Origin: Podaxis mareebaensis
Lineage: Eukaryota; Basidiomycota; Agaricomycetes; Agaricales; Agaricaceae
Assembly: GCA_018524725.1 (NCBI GenBank)
Contig: JAEUWP010000469.1
Location: 1-64,000 of the forward strand
DNA: 64,000 bases
Direction: 5' to 3'
A program made the translations under genes and the position numbers. The notes under the pieces are model-generated. The model had not been told where the DNA came from and ran no database searches. It worked only from the letters and a program-made list of their open reading frames with translations. Of the stretch, positions 1-12,590 are shown piece after piece (position 1 is the stretch's first letter; every line of letters begins with the position of its first letter).

Positions 1-2
1 AC

Positions 3-920
3 ATCAAATCACCTGCTCCCAAGTCCTTATCCTCCTCCCCTCGTCCCTCCCAACCAAAGGCCACACAAGGCCCATCATGCAAGAATGTTGTTGTCCTGTT
101 CAATGACACTTTCACTCATCTCATGATTACATCACTGGACCTTGTAGTCCGATGTTGTAACAATGAACTCTACCAAAAAAACCTCCCTCTTCGTGTCGAG
201 TCTGCGAAGAAGAATGAACATACCCTTTGGCTCAACACAAGCTCTGTCGCATCTGAGGCAGAACTCCATGCCATCAAAAAAGGCATCTCCGACTCTAACA
301 GGTCAGCATTCGCTACTCCGGAGATCAGGAATGCGGTCAACCCGTCACTCCCAATGTCCAAATCGTTCATCAAACTCACCAATCTCCCTTACTTCAGGGA
401 GGATGGTACCCCATATACAGCTGACGATATCAAACCTACCATCGATGCCTCCCCTTATGCTAACATTGTCAATCACCTTGTCAGTAAACCCAGGTTCTGC
501 CGGGTTTCACCTCACTCAGACTCGGCCAATCTCTTCTTCGATCTTTGGGACTCTCAAACAGCAGCAAGAGCCAAACTATACATCAACCACACTATCCTCT
601 TTGACAACAGGGTGTGTACATTCCGAGGTGCTAGCATGAGGGTCACAAGCCCTCTATGTAACTGTTGCTGGAGGTGGGGACATCCCACCCATTTGTGCAA
701 GGCATGCAACCCCAGATGTGCCATTTGTGGTGATCCACACCACACCAACAATCACCGCCGCGACGGATTCTGCTGTCGCGGCAAACCTGGCCCCAACCCC
801 TGTCCCCCCACCCCCGCCAATGTCACTGAATGTCCTCATGTGACTTCGTTTAATTGCCTGTCATGTGGTTCCAAGGATCACCACGTGAATAGTGACAAAT
901 GCCTGTTCTTCCGTCACTGA
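3..920 (+). pseudogene. LINE ORF1, gag-like RNA-binding protein, 5' partial
   Basis: The frame is open from base 3; a first internal ATG lies at 123. The upstream part is Pro/Ser rich, the middle resembles an RNA-binding fold (I do not recognise a named domain), and the C-terminal third holds Cys/His knuckles (for example CNCCWRWGHPTHLCKAC followed by CAICGDPHHTNNH) at about 655-755, plus a further CLSC...H cluster near 860-900. Such knuckles bind the element RNA in LINE ribonucleoprotein. The frame stops at TGA 918-920, but the same frame continues sensibly to a second stop at 1008-1010, so the original ORF1 probably overlapped the ORF2 start at 994. Confidence 0.8.
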
Positions 921-993
921 TACGATAAAGAATGGATTGTCAACCGCCTCAAAGAGATGAAGATCGAGAAGGCAAAATCTGATTTCAACGCCC

Positions 994-3900
994 ATGCTGT
1001 TAATGTCTGAACAATACTCTAATAACACTGCTTCATTATCTAATATCTCGATTTGCTCGTTTAATGTACAAAAGAACTGGTCTATGGTAGAATTCCTTTT
1101 AAATTCTCCATTACTCAAAGACGTTCACATCTTATGCCTACAAGAACCTGCTTTTAGGTTCATTCGCAATATTCCGTCCACATTGGCCTCTGAAGGAGAT
1201 CCGATGGAAGGACCCCCTATTCACAAGGATTGGCTTTTACTTCACGACCAATCCATTTCTAAACCACGTGTTCTTACATACATTCGTAAATCTATCCAGT
1301 CCCTCAACCCTATCATCCACCCTAACATCATTTCTTCTCCTGATTTCCAAATGTTCTCTCTATCTATTCCTAGCAAACAATACTTTCTTAATTGCTACTT
1401 TGAAGCGAACGATTCTTCTTCTATAGACTATTTAGAATCTTGTATTCCCACCTTCCCTAGCAACATTTGTTATGCTGGAGGTGATTTTAACACAAGGTCT
1501 CCCAACTGGGATCACAATGCACCTCATCATTCCGCACGAGCTGATTTGCTGTGTGACATCATGGACATGATCAGACTTACCAGATCCACTCCAATCGTAT
1601 ACTCCCCTACGCATTATCCTGATGACCCCAACAAATCTACAACAGTGATCGATCTTATATTCACTATATCTCCGTCAGACCTTCCTGCCCCCACACACTC
1701 CTACCAACATGATTGGAGATCCCGATCCAATCACGTTCCTCTATTCACCCACATTCCGCTTTCATCTGTCGTCACCCCCATCACCATCAAATGCACTATT
1801 CCCAAAGATTCCGAAGAAGAAGCTCTATTCTTATACAATTGCTCCCGGCGCATCAAGGCCATTCCGCCAAACTTCGCATCATCGAAGGATGTCAACAAAT
1901 ATGCATCCTTTATCTTCAATATTGTCTCAGAAGAATGGGACTCAAATACGGTCGAAGTTAAAATCTGTTGGCATTCGAAGCCCTGGTGGAATAAACAGTG
2001 CTCAGATGCCCTATATGCCTTTAATGCCCACCGTACCAAATGCAATTGGAGTAACTTCAGACGTGCTACGAGGAAAGCAAAAAGAACTTTCTTCGATGCA
2101 AAAATTCTGGAAATATCAAAGGAAAAAAGGCGTCCCTGGGATCTTATGTCATGGGTTAAAAAGCAGAACCTCCCCCCATCCCAATCCATCCTCCACAAGG
2201 GACAACCATGTGACAAACCAGAGAACCTATGGAAGGCACTTGATGAAACATACAACGTGGCATCTAATCGACCGGTCAATCTTAACACTGCCAATCTTGC
2301 TCCTGAACAAGAAGAATGATCTTGGCCTCCCTTTTCAACTAGGGAGTTGACAGACACACTTCAACCTTGCGCTAACTCCTCTGCTCCAGGTCCAGACCAT
2401 CTTACTTGGGCCCACATCAAATTCTTCATGTCGGATGATACCATAAAATCGAACTTCACATCCTTTGCCTCTGCGTGTATCCAATTTCACATGTGGCCTG
2501 AATATTTCAAAACATCCACTTCGGTTATTATTCCTAAACCGAATAAACCCCACTACTCGACGCCTAAAATGTTTCAGCCCATTGTCCTCCTTAACACCCT
2601 GGGCAAACTTATTGAGAAGATGATATCTAATCATCTTCAATTTGAAGCTACTCAGTTCGACCTTGTTCACCCTCTGCAGTTCAGGGGCATCATCCACCGT
2701 TCCACTGAAGATGCTGGAGTCTTCGTCACTCATATGGTCCGTACCGGATGGAAAAAGAACTTGAAAACGAGTGTCCTCGCTTTTGATGTCGCTCAATTCT
2801 TTCCTTCTATTAATCATTCCCTCTTAATTGAGATTCTCAAAAGACACAGTTTCAACTCATCAATAGTTTTGTTCTTTTCAGACTATTTAACTAATCGTTT
2901 TACTAAGTACTCTTGGAACAACAACATTTCTCCTCCCTTCCCTGCCTCTGTAGGTGTAGGTCAAGGCTCTGCTCTTTCCCCCATCCTCACCGCTCTTTAT
3001 CTCTCACCTTTCATTCACAAATTCTCGAATGACGCTCGATGTAAACTACTCTCTTTTGTAGATGATGGTCTCATCATTGTACAATCCGACTCTTTTCATA
3101 CAAACTGTAATTTACTCGCCTCCATATATCTTAATTGTGAACAATTGCTAACCTCCATGGGCCTCGCTCTTGAACATGACAAGACCGAGGCCTTCCACTT
3201 CTCCAACCGCCCTTGGGCGGAACCCAACCCTCATGTCATCATCGATCATCCCACAGATGGTCGTCTCAACTTCGTCCCCAAGCGCCATCTCAGATACTTG
3301 GGATTTTACTTCAATCGGGCACTCTCCTTCAAAGAACACGTCCGATACTATTCCACAAAGGCGCTTTCCACAGTCAAATGTATGCGCATTCTCGGCAACT
3401 CCATCCGAGGCCTCTCCCCACTTCACAAATGCCTTCTATACAGGTCCTGTGTCGTCCCCATAGCCATCTACGGATTCCGTTTGTGGTTCAACCAAAATGG
3501 CCAATATAGAGGCCTCATCAAACAACTCCAACAAATGCAATGGTCTGCAGCCCTCTGGATCACTGGTGCATTTCACACAACACCCACAGGTGGTGTTGAG
3601 GCTATTGCTGGCCTCATCCCCATCCAACTTCATCTATTCAAACTTGCCAAACGATGCTCACTCCGTTTCCAAACCCTTCCCCCCTCCCACCCCCTCAAAA
3701 TCCTTACACGTGACGTTAACCCTCTTGACGTGCGCTCTACCAAAATCAGGTCCACAGCGTTAGACTTTGTATCTGACACCCAATTAGTCTCAGACCGGTT
3801 CAACCATCTTCACCCCAGTGCCAAGCCAGGTCAGCGTCTCATAGACCATTTTGACTCCCAAATCCACTTTCATCAATGTCCTACCCCCATTGATAACAAT

Positions 3901-4935
3901 GTAAAAAATCATTATATACAATCTCTTAACATAGCTAGGGATTCTTCCTTTTCCTCACTGGTTTCTTTAGTCGTCTCTTCTGATGGCTCAGTTCCCCTTA
4001 ATCCGTGTCTCTCCACCTCATCTGCATATTTAGTCTTCAGCTCTTCGTCTTCTGATATTCTTTCCTCATCTGTTCGCCCCTGTGGGGAAGTACTTTCTTC
4101 TGATTCCGAATCATACGCTATCCATCTCGGTCTCTTTTCTTCTATTTCTCTCGCTATCTCTCATGGCTACTCCTCCATTTGTTTCTTCACTGATTCTATC
4201 TCTTCCGCCAAATTACTCTTTAATTATGGCCCTCATAGTGCTCACAAGGACGCTTTAGCCATCATCCCTCTTCTCCGAGAGTGGTTGTCCTCCTCCCCCC
4301 TCAATAACATCCATTTCTGGTCAGTCCCATCATCCGAAAAATGGTTGGTCCACTTCCAGGCACACAACCTCGCCAAATTGCTGCGCATCCCCAACAACCC
4401 ATGGTTCCCCATCCGTACCTAACTTGGATACGTTTGTAACCACTACACCACCAAATGTCTCACTCTCTGGAGGCAAAAGATGAACGTTCCTAAACATCGA
4501 GGCCATAACTGGCTTCCCCTTACCAACTCCGCGGATCAACCCTTGGAACCTAAGTATACCAATGGCAGCACCTGGCTTTCATCAGGCCTTGGTGCTGACC
4601 CAAACTTATGCACACACTTTACCCGCTGTGTCACCGATCATGCACCCATTGGCACCTTTAGGCAATGCTTCTTCCCAGGACGCTACATCACCTCTTGCCC
4701 ATGCAGAGAAGAACTCGAGACTCAGGACCACATTATTCATCACTGTCCCCTCTATCACCGGCCATATGGTATTCGTATGAACATCCATTGGCTCATTTCG
4801 TTCCTTCGCGAAAACCCAGCAGCCTTTTCCTTCGCTGACCAGATTCAAGGACCAATTACTTTTGAGGATTACAACACTCGACGGCTTACTCAACAAGAGA
4901 GGCTGGCATTACATGGCGCTCCAGATGTTCACTAA
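994..4935 (+). pseudogene. LINE ORF2: endonuclease / reverse transcriptase / RNase H, interrupted by two stops
   Basis: A single frame runs from ATG 994 to the stop ending at 4935 with two nonsense codons (TGA 2317-2319, TAA 4420-4422). Domains in order: exonuclease-endonuclease-phosphatase (starts ISICSFNVQKNW; AGGDFNTRSPNWD near 1470; catalytic-like DW...SNHVPLF near 1710), a linker, reverse transcriptase (PGPDHLTW near 2390, GVGQGSALSPI near 2950, catalytic FVDDG at 3052-3069), RNase H (SSDGS near 3980, SDSESYAI near 4105, FFTDSISSAK near 4185, matching the D-E-D catalytic set) and a C-terminal CPC...H...HC motif near 4700. This is the target-primed reverse transcription enzyme of the element. 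Each piece alone looks intact, so the locus is broken by point nonsense changes only. Confidence 0.88.
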
Positions 4936-5493
4936 GGGGTCTTTTCTCTTCATCTATCCTAACTATGCTTGCCTCTAACTAGCTCCCTCTTATCTTCATC
5001 TCTTCTTCTTCATCTCCCTTTTCTCTATATGTTTGATTAGTTGTACTCTCTATTTCGTGTTGGTTGCCTCTTGCTAGCTCCCTCACTTCCCTCTCCATTT
5101 CTCTTTCCTTTTCTCTCTCTTTGTTTTCTTTCTCGTGTCTGTAGGATTTGGCTCTTGGGACTGCTATTGCGCACCCGTTTGTAGTAGCTAGTCTATTGCA
5201 ATAAATGTTGATTTAAAAAAAAAAAAAAAATACTGAGGCACCATGATCCCCATGTATGGCAGGGGACCCAATTATGCCCCATTCTTCATCACCTGGAAGA
5301 AAATCACCAACCAATTCTTCATTGGTCCCAACAAGAGAGATGTCACTTGTAAGATCACTCATTGACTACAAGATCCACCAACTTTCAAAGAAGCTCAGAA
5401 TTTCCTTGCATGTTTCACCTTTCCAGTATGCTGTAACTTACACAGACCTTTACATTAGTTTCATGTAGTCATGACACCTTAGGAGGAGGGTGA

Positions 5494-5754
5494 TGTTATG
5501 GTCTCAGCTATATTTAGAGTACACTTACTCAGCATACTGTTTCATCTTATGTTTCAGCCCCTTGTTACACTTCACCTTAGTCATCCACTAACTCATCCTC
5601 CTGTTTCACCTATTCTTAGCCCATCCTTCCTATAGTATATAAACCCTAGGTAGAGCACCTGTATTCCTCATGCTTTACCAACTAGTTCTTTCCCTTTTGC
5701 TCATCCTCAAGTCTTTGCCTAGCTGCAACCTGAGTTCATACAAAGGTCATAACA
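5494..5754 (+). repeat. Candidate long terminal repeat (solo or 3' LTR)
   Basis: The segment begins TGTTATG and ends CATAACA, a perfect 7-bp terminal inverted repeat of the TG...CA type. A purine tract (AGGAGGAGGGTGA, 5481-5493) lies directly in front, like a polypurine tract before a 3' LTR, and a TATA-like stretch (TATAGTATATAAACCC, about 5631-5646) sits inside. No second copy is visible and the flanks do not give a clean target-site duplication, so a 3' LTR of an element whose body was replaced by the LINE insertion is one reading. Confidence 0.5.
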
Positions 5755-6543
5755 GGAGTCCCCTCATCTTCCTGCTGTGGCAGCCCTTGTGCTACTGATT
5801 TCAGTAAACTGTGGCCACTAGTCTCATACACACACACTGATTTTTTTTTTCCAAATGCTGCCTAACTTACTATCCTCAGCCACAGAAATGGTCCCCTCTG
5901 TTTTGATGTCAAGAGTACATATTCCAATGGTCCTGAGCCCCCATTCTAGCTTCACTCCTAACCAACTGGAAATGATGCTCATTATGGCTTGCACTCAGAT
6001 GGTTCCAACACTGGAACATTGAGTGAATTTCCAGGTTGATAACTGTTGACTTGCCTTGCATCATCACTTGCACATGGGGGGCTGCACATCCAGCCACTTC
6101 TAGCTAGTGGCATTAAGCTTTCTCCCTCAATAATACTATTCCTCTACCCCTATATAAATGATATGAAGCATGTTGATTCCAATGCAGGGGGAATAAAAGA
6201 TCAGGTGGCAAGTACTGTTAGTGCAGACACCCACAATTCTGTATCCAACCTGGACTCCCATTCAACAGCAGGTGAGCTGCATCACAGAGGCATTCAAAGA
6301 CATCTGCAGTTGGAGAATATATCCTTTTGTTATCTTTCATAACAGTGCCTACTGATCCCTTGCCCATGTCTAGTCAGTAAGCCAAGCAGGAAGATTTTAG
6401 GAAGACTTTTCAGGTGCAAGAGGTACTTACTCATCTCTCCAGGTTTATTTCCATGGATGCTAATCTTTAACAGGGGCAGGCAGAGGTCCATGCACTGTTC
6501 ATCACAAACATGTACATCATTCAGATCAGGTGTCTAGAAGGAT

Positions 6544-7926
6544 GTGATGCTGACAGCTGAACATGATGATCTTGTAAAGACAGTTGGGATGCTACAGCAA
6601 GAACTCAAGGCTTTACAGAAGGAAGTCAAGGATGCAAATGCAAAGTATGATAATATTCAGAATCAGATGCAAGTTGTGGCACAGGAGATGTTGCAACATG
6701 AGTGCAACATGCACAATTTGCAGGATCAGCTGGAACAGTGTCAGTTGGATAGGGATGAGTGGAAGAGGAGTATGGAAAAGGAATGGGCTGTGGTGGAAGA
6801 GGCAAAGGCAGAGGTGGAAGAGCTGAGGAGGGAAATGGATATTCTGAAGAGTGGGGAGGAGGCTGTTGAGCAGGAATTGGAGAAGGAGAGGGAAAAGGCT
6901 AGGAATTTGCAGTCAGTGTTGCAGGACTTTCAGGCTGGTTGGTGTTTCTCTGATATTCTGAATTGTTGGCTCACATCTTGTACAGCAAAGGACCATGAAC
7001 TATGGCAGGCTGTCAAGGACTACAAATCTCAATTGGTGCAAGTCACCCAGTTGTTGGCAGAATTCAAGTTGAGGGCATTGAATGCCAAAGTATGTGGCCC
7101 AAGAATTATTATCACAATGTAGGACTAATTTTGTATCACTAGCTCCAATTAGAAGAATCCCAGTCTATGACCTCATGAACACAACAACTTGAGAAAGAAC
7201 TCAAAGAAAAGAATCTGCTCATAGGAAAACTCTGACATGAAGCAGTAATTATGAATGAGCATCTTATTGAAGCTCTTTGGTGCCTTTGTCACTTATCAAT
7301 GGAAATGAAGACCTTGGTTGATACCAGACCAGTCACAAACATCCTCCTTCAATTCCTGACAACACTGCAGACAGATACCAAGTGTTCTGAGATGTCACTA
7401 TTAGGATCAATATTGAATTGGAGAGAGGAAGAGAGGGAAAAGGCTGGGCTGCAGAGAGCCAGGAGTTATACTAATCAGTAAAATGGAGGGAAGGGCAGGT
7501 TCTGGGGAGGTGGCAGAGGGAAGGGTGGGTTCTGAGGAGGTAGCAGAGGGAAGGGCAGTTCTAGGGAGGTGGCAGAGGAAAGAGTCCAGAATTGGAGAAG
7601 ACAGATGAGACTGAGGTGAGCTTGTAATTCATTGGTAGGTGCTGCTCAACCTGACAACTGTTTTGTAGTCATTCTCTCAACTATGGGTTGAGTTCCTATT
7701 GAAAGAGGCATCTTCTGGAAATGGTGCATCTTGGTCACAAATGCTGCAAACACCAACTACAGAAACAGCATTATTGCCTGGTAGTCCAACTCAAGGTTCC
7801 TGCCCTTCAAGCCCCAGGGCACCACAAGTAAGGAGGCTGGCATCTCTTGGTGCTGCAGTATTGGCAGGGATGGCTAGCTTGCCAGATCTCATTGGGGGAA
7901 AGGGCAAGGAAAGAGCAAGAGAGTGA
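6544..7926 (+). pseudogene. Golgin (Rud3-like, coiled coil plus GRAB/GRIP-type domain) pseudogene with introns retained
   Basis: The first exon encodes about 130 residues of heptad coiled coil (LQQELKALQKEVKDAN...). Three intron-like gaps with GT...AG ends restore the reading of a golgin: 6938-6985 (48 nt, phase 1), 7090-7142 (53 nt, phase 0) and 7616-7668 (53 nt, phase 0). After them come an EKNLLIGKL-HEAV...NEHL segment, a GRAB-like stretch (VTNILLQFLTT...REEEREKAGLQR, about 7335-7460), a Gly-rich repeat and a Ser/Pro-rich tail ending at TGA 7924-7926. Rud3-type golgins tether vesicles at the Golgi through Arf1. Stops occur where arginine CGA is expected (GKL-stop-HEAV), and EALWCLCHLS probably derives from Arg codons. 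Introns show this was a DNA duplication, not a retrocopy. The 5' end is not identified. Confidence 0.7.
7486..7579 (+). repeat. Three tandem ~30-bp repeats, former Gly/Arg-rich coding repeat
   Basis: The unit AGGGAAGGGCAGGTTCTGGG followed by GAGGTGGCAG repeats about three times with a few substitutions and one short gap. In the golgin frame it would read as a 10-residue Gly/Lys/Arg-rich unit (GRGKG-FWGGG like). One copy has TGA where its neighbour has TGG. Confidence 0.6.
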
Positions 7927-10900
7927 TAGATATTGGCTGGGATGTTTGTTTGGACATTGGGTTGCATCTTCATTGTATCATAGTTTCAATTTTCATAATA
8001 CCAGTTATGAATTAATAAGTTACAAGGTGTGCAGTAACAAGTAAATGCACAATAAGTGTGGACAGTGTCAAATCTAATCATAATCCATTCCTGCAGGAGT
8101 ATTAAATAACAAAAATGAAGGGTAGTTAGAAAGAGAACTCACCCCCACCTTCATCACCTCCACTACCATCACTGAGATTATCAAGGTCATCACCCTTGCC
8201 ATTGTCAAAGTAGTTTTCTGCATAATTGTTGTCATATATTGATTGTCTAGTGGATCTAGTAGGGTATTTCAGCCAAGCTTGGGCAATAAATTGGATATGA
8301 GACATGTGTTTGTAATGACATTGCATCTGTATTTAGAAGATGATTGATGCTTTGGTTAAATGTAGGGTATGACATCCATTTGTTCATTGTTGGGATGGTG
8401 TACTAGAGACACATACTGCAGAGGGATTACAGATGCATATGAAGGAGGATTGTATATCATGAGGGTCCTGTTGAAGAAAATGAGAGATGAAGGAGGGGGG
8501 AAAACACTAGGGATTAAACCAGACACAAAAGTTGCTGTCAGCAGAACCAGTCATGCAATAGTGATGGATGACATGGAAGATGGGGACTTAGTGCTGTGGG
8601 CACAATGATGGGATGGTGAGTTTCTTCATCCAAAGACTCAACTCCAACTGTTTGTTCCCTACCCTCATTGTCACTCCCAGGCAGTGAGTCTGAATCACTA
8701 AGAACACCCTCTCTAGCATTTCTGAGGCTGGTGTTAGTCTTGTCAATTAGGCTAGCACTGTGATGAGGACCAGAAACAGACTGGTTGCACAAAAGCATGG
8801 ACTGCCACACTGATGTCCCAGAATCAATAGATTCTCTCTTACCCAGGAATGAAGCATGCCATGGAGTAATTGGAGGGAGGGTTGAGGATAGGTGGAGGAT
8901 GGAAGAAGAGCTTGAGGGGTTAGGAGTTGGTTTTTATGACATGGGTGGGCTGCAGTGGCCCATTTGGAAGAACAACCCAAGTTAATAGAAACATGGCATG
9001 GGCTGTCCTGTTGTCAGGAAAAATTAGCCATACATAGAGTGAGCAAATTGCTTCTCAAGTCTCTGGGTCTCAGGGCAAAATGGGGGATTGCCAATCTGCT
9101 CCAAGGATGCTTTGGTAATAGTGAGTTCTTGACTGAATCAGGCAGGTGTTTAAATGTAATGGTTTTATTTTGTTGGGTGTGGACTTGAGCTCACTGAAGT
9201 CCTTGAGGACAGAATTGAGTGCATACCTGGATCATTGTTACATTACAAGTCCAGGACACATGAACTACCTGCCATCACACTTGCATCCCCAATTGCACCT
9301 GATAACCTAAAGACTTCTGACCTTCTCTGCTAGCATTGCTACCCTGCCCCAATACATGCAATCTCTGTGCTATGCTCTGAGTGGTGTCCACACAAATAAT
9401 GGTTATTTTGAAAGGCAAGATTGGTAAATGTGTATTTTGGTTGGGTGTGGTAGATAGAGAGATGGAGATTCTTCAGGTGTATGATCAGCAGCAGGAGAAG
9501 CCCATTATGGAAGACCAACTGGTAAACCTTCAGTCACTGTTTCTTCCACTTGACACCAAACACTACACAATGTGGGGGACATTGTTTTTTCACTGCATTC
9601 ATAGGGCAAATAGCAGGAATTCAGTTTGACAGCACATAACTCTTGAGAAATTACATGGGGTTGTACAACCTAATTCAGTGTGTTCCCCTTCCAATTCACC
9701 AATGTGTTAGCTAATGTTCATAAGACCTCATATCCTACCACCACCAAATGCCACCCAAAAATCCCATTCCCTCTCTGAGTCCACAACAGCTCCCAGCTCA
9801 AAAGGAAGCTTATCACTGATACTTTACTCATTGAGATAGAAGAGGGCATGGAGTTCTGCTAGCCTATCATTGAATGGAAGATCCCAAATGCTTGAAGGAA
9901 CATCACCTTTGGTGTCATGTAAGTTAATATTCAATTATAATGGATGTTTATTCATTCCAAGTTGATAGTAATACATTCCACAAATTGCTGAGTTTCTGAT
10001 TTTGTCACTTGACTCTGAAAGTGATTCAGAATGGTCAAAAAGTGGTTGCAACTATGCATATTCCAGAATGGAGTGGAAAACCTGCTAATATATGGCTGAG
10101 CCACAGCAGAAAGTGGCAAGGCAGGAATGTTCAGGCAGAATTCTTGGACTTTGCCCTCATTTCATGTGCCATCAATGCCACAGCCAAAAGGAATACAGAG
10201 AGGACAGAAGAGAAAATGGGTGCAGAGGGAAAGAATATGAAAAGTATGAAGGTGGGGAAAACCAAGACAACCAAAGGCAGGATACCAAAAGATGGCTGAA
10301 ATGAATAATATATATCAATGTATCTCAATCTCACCTCCATCCCAATCTCACATGAAATAACACAAGGAAAGGGGCTGGAATATTGATGAGTATACATATA
10401 TCTTGCTAAATTAGTAATTGTTGCTCATTCTCTACTTCCCCTCCCTAGTGAATGCTTCAGTCAATCACCTGCTCCCATCCCATCAATTGAAACCCAACTG
10501 CTCTTGCCTCTGGACATCATCTTGGCATCTTGTTTCAACCTGTGGAAACACCAAACTACATTCCATAGTCAATCCTATCATTTTATTGTCAATCCTATCA
10601 TTTCATCCCACTCAAGCTGCATGTATGGAGTATGAAATTCACCAATTTCAGCTTGGCAATTAATAACAAGATCAGAGGTGGATACTAGTCACACATGAAA
10701 CCTGTGGAAATCTGGCATACAAATATTGGCTCAATATGCCCTTAGGCATCTGACCAAGTCTTGCTCAAGTTGCTCCCAACCACAAAATTGCCCAATCACT
10801 CTGATAGCCATAGTACCCTCCCCTCACTTTACCCTTATTGTACCCTCCTCACCTCCCTCATACTACCTTTGATTGCCCTTTGGCACCAGTCACCAACAGT

Positions 10901-11460
10901 GTGAATCTTCCATTGTCCCACATCTTCAACCCAATCTGCCACCACTGCTAGCCCTCAGTCTTCCCTTAAAGCTTAGCCCTGGACCACTAACACAAGCCCT
11001 ATCCCAGTCTCCTAAGCCTGAATTCACATCTGTGGCCCTCAAATCTGTCATTCCCACAACCCCAAGCCTATTCAGAACCCTCCACCAAACTTTCCCCTGT
11101 TCTTCATTCCAACTCCAACCCCTTCAGTCAATAGGTTGGCAAAACCCCAGTCCAGACACCATGGATTCACAGCAGGGAAGTGCTCTCAGTGTGTGAGGAC
11201 TCAGCTTCACAGGTAATTGGTAAGATTTTCTCTCAACTCACTGTATACACTTAAATCTTGTACAATCCTCCAGAAGCTGCCAAGATTCTGTATCAATTGC
11301 AAAGAGCTGTCTTCAAATACTCACAACTCTGGAATCAGATGGCTGAGACTCAGTGCTTGTATGTTCATTTTCAGCTACAGTACCTGTTCTGTCAGGACTT
11401 GTCCAATATCCTGTTGTTTTTTTTTTCTGTGTATTGTAAATATGGTGTGACTCAGTGTCA
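7927..11460. other. Unassigned CpG-free sequence with short decayed reading frames
   Basis: I recognise no transposase, polymerase or host protein here. Noted frames: minus 8326-8126 with an acidic Gly/Asp-rich end, plus 9381-9629, plus 10009-10304 in which two overlapping frames are rich in Glu/Arg/Lys, and plus 10873-11196, Pro/Ser/Leu rich. All are short and none begins in a convincing context. They may be remnants of one or more old elements. Confidence 0.4.
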
Positions 11461-11779
11461 TGATTGAATTTTAATAAACCAGCTGGCTTACCAAAGCCAT
11501 TATGTTACCTAAACCAACATTTATTGAGATCTGTAGTTTACAATAAATTCATGATAAGTACATGATCTGACAGTGGGCTTGTCAAATAATTAATGAGTTC
11601 TTGATTTTAAAAATGTCTTGATAAAACACATGGGATAACAAAGCTAGATCTTATAGCTATTTTATGAAATTTTGATTCAATATTCTCAGATTCATGAAAC
11701 AATATCTCACCTGACTTATCAAATGTTTTATCATAATAACATTTTGATAATGCAGATGGCTTACTCAGATCAAGTTTAT

Positions 11780-11838
11780 GATATATATAAGGTAATTATT
11801 CAATAATCCCAATGCCTTATTGACTCACTGGCCCAGTA
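11780..11838 (+). mobile_element. Right terminus of a MITE related to the one at 20139-20650
   Basis: The sequence AATTATTCAATAA, then TGCCTTATTGACTCAC and GCCCAGT, matches the right end of the 20.1-kb MITE nearly base for base (AATTATTCAATAA, TGCCTTATTGACTCAC, CAGCCCAGT). The AT-rich sequence to its left (11500-11780) has the same character, but I cannot find the matching left terminus, so the copy is probably truncated. Confidence 0.6.
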
Positions 11839-12306
11839 TATACTTTGGACATGATGGGACTGCCTTGTATTCATCCCCTGATATGGTAAGCTCATGTAAC
11901 ATTGGGTATGTATACATTAAATTTGACAATAGCCATGACTGGTAGTACTTGGACATAACTTGTAGTCCTTATCCTGACTTGTATGATCTTGACAGGTCTG
12001 AGCCTTTTTACTGATGACTCTACTTTCCATCTCCTTATAGTCTACTCTCACTACAGGTCATTCTTTTGTGGTGCATAGGTATTATGTTTTCCTTGCATGA
12101 CAAAGGCTTTATATTAACCTCCTTAGTCTAACAACATACTATCCCTCACCCATGTTTCAACATTCCCCCCATTTCAACACATTCATTATACCTCAATGCC
12201 TGTTCAGTATCTTCCTCTCATATTTTGTATCCTGCACCAGAATGTCATTCTGCACATCTCCCAGGTGCTTTGAAGTCTGTAGCTTGAGTATAAGAAAAGT
12301 TAGTTT

Positions 12307-12590
12307 TTGCAGCAGTTGTCACAGCTTGCCAGGAGATGCCACATCAGAGTGCAAAATGTAATGATTGCATCACATCCTTTTTTGCCTTTGACCAAGGAGG
12401 CCTTCCCATTCTCATCTCTCCACCAACTTATGGCTGCTCAGTGCTGGAAGTTGTGTGCTCATGAAGGTCCTGGGCATGAGGACTACATTCAGGAGGCTAT
12501 CTGATCCCTCAATAATGATTCTTGGAAGACTGTAGCTGCAGCTGTACATGAGTTCAAAACAAGTGAGTGCCATTGGTCTGCAAATAGTCA
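12307..12590 (+). pseudogene. Decayed coding fragment of unknown family
   Basis: One frame reads MIASHPFLPLTKEAFPFSS and then HQLMAAQCWKLCAHEG, EDYIQEAI, a stop, SLNNDSWKTVAAAVHEFKTS. The Trp, Cys and stop positions fall where arginine (CGN) would make a regular hydrophilic helix, the same signature as in the golgin pseudogene. I do not recognise the protein; a basidiomycete protein of unknown function or a gag-like transposon product are both possible. Confidence 0.35.

Larger units (their letters stand above)
1..5230 (+). mobile_element. LINE (Tad1-like non-LTR retrotransposon), 5' end outside window, inactive
   Basis: The element shows the usual LINE order: a gag-like ORF1 with CCHC knuckles, then ORF2 with an AP-type endonuclease, reverse transcriptase, RNase H and a C-terminal Cys/His motif, then a 3' UTR and a run of 16 A at 5215-5230. 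The left end is missing because ORF1 is already open at base 3. It is dead as it stands: ORF1 has a TGA at 918-920 and ORF2 has in-frame stops at 2317-2319 and 4420-4422. I see no frameshifts in ORF2, so decay is light. CpGs are frequent up to the tail, unlike the sequence that follows, so it is probably a young insertion. Assignment to Tad1 rests on domain order (EEP-RT-RNase H in a fungus) and is inferred. Confidence 0.9.
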
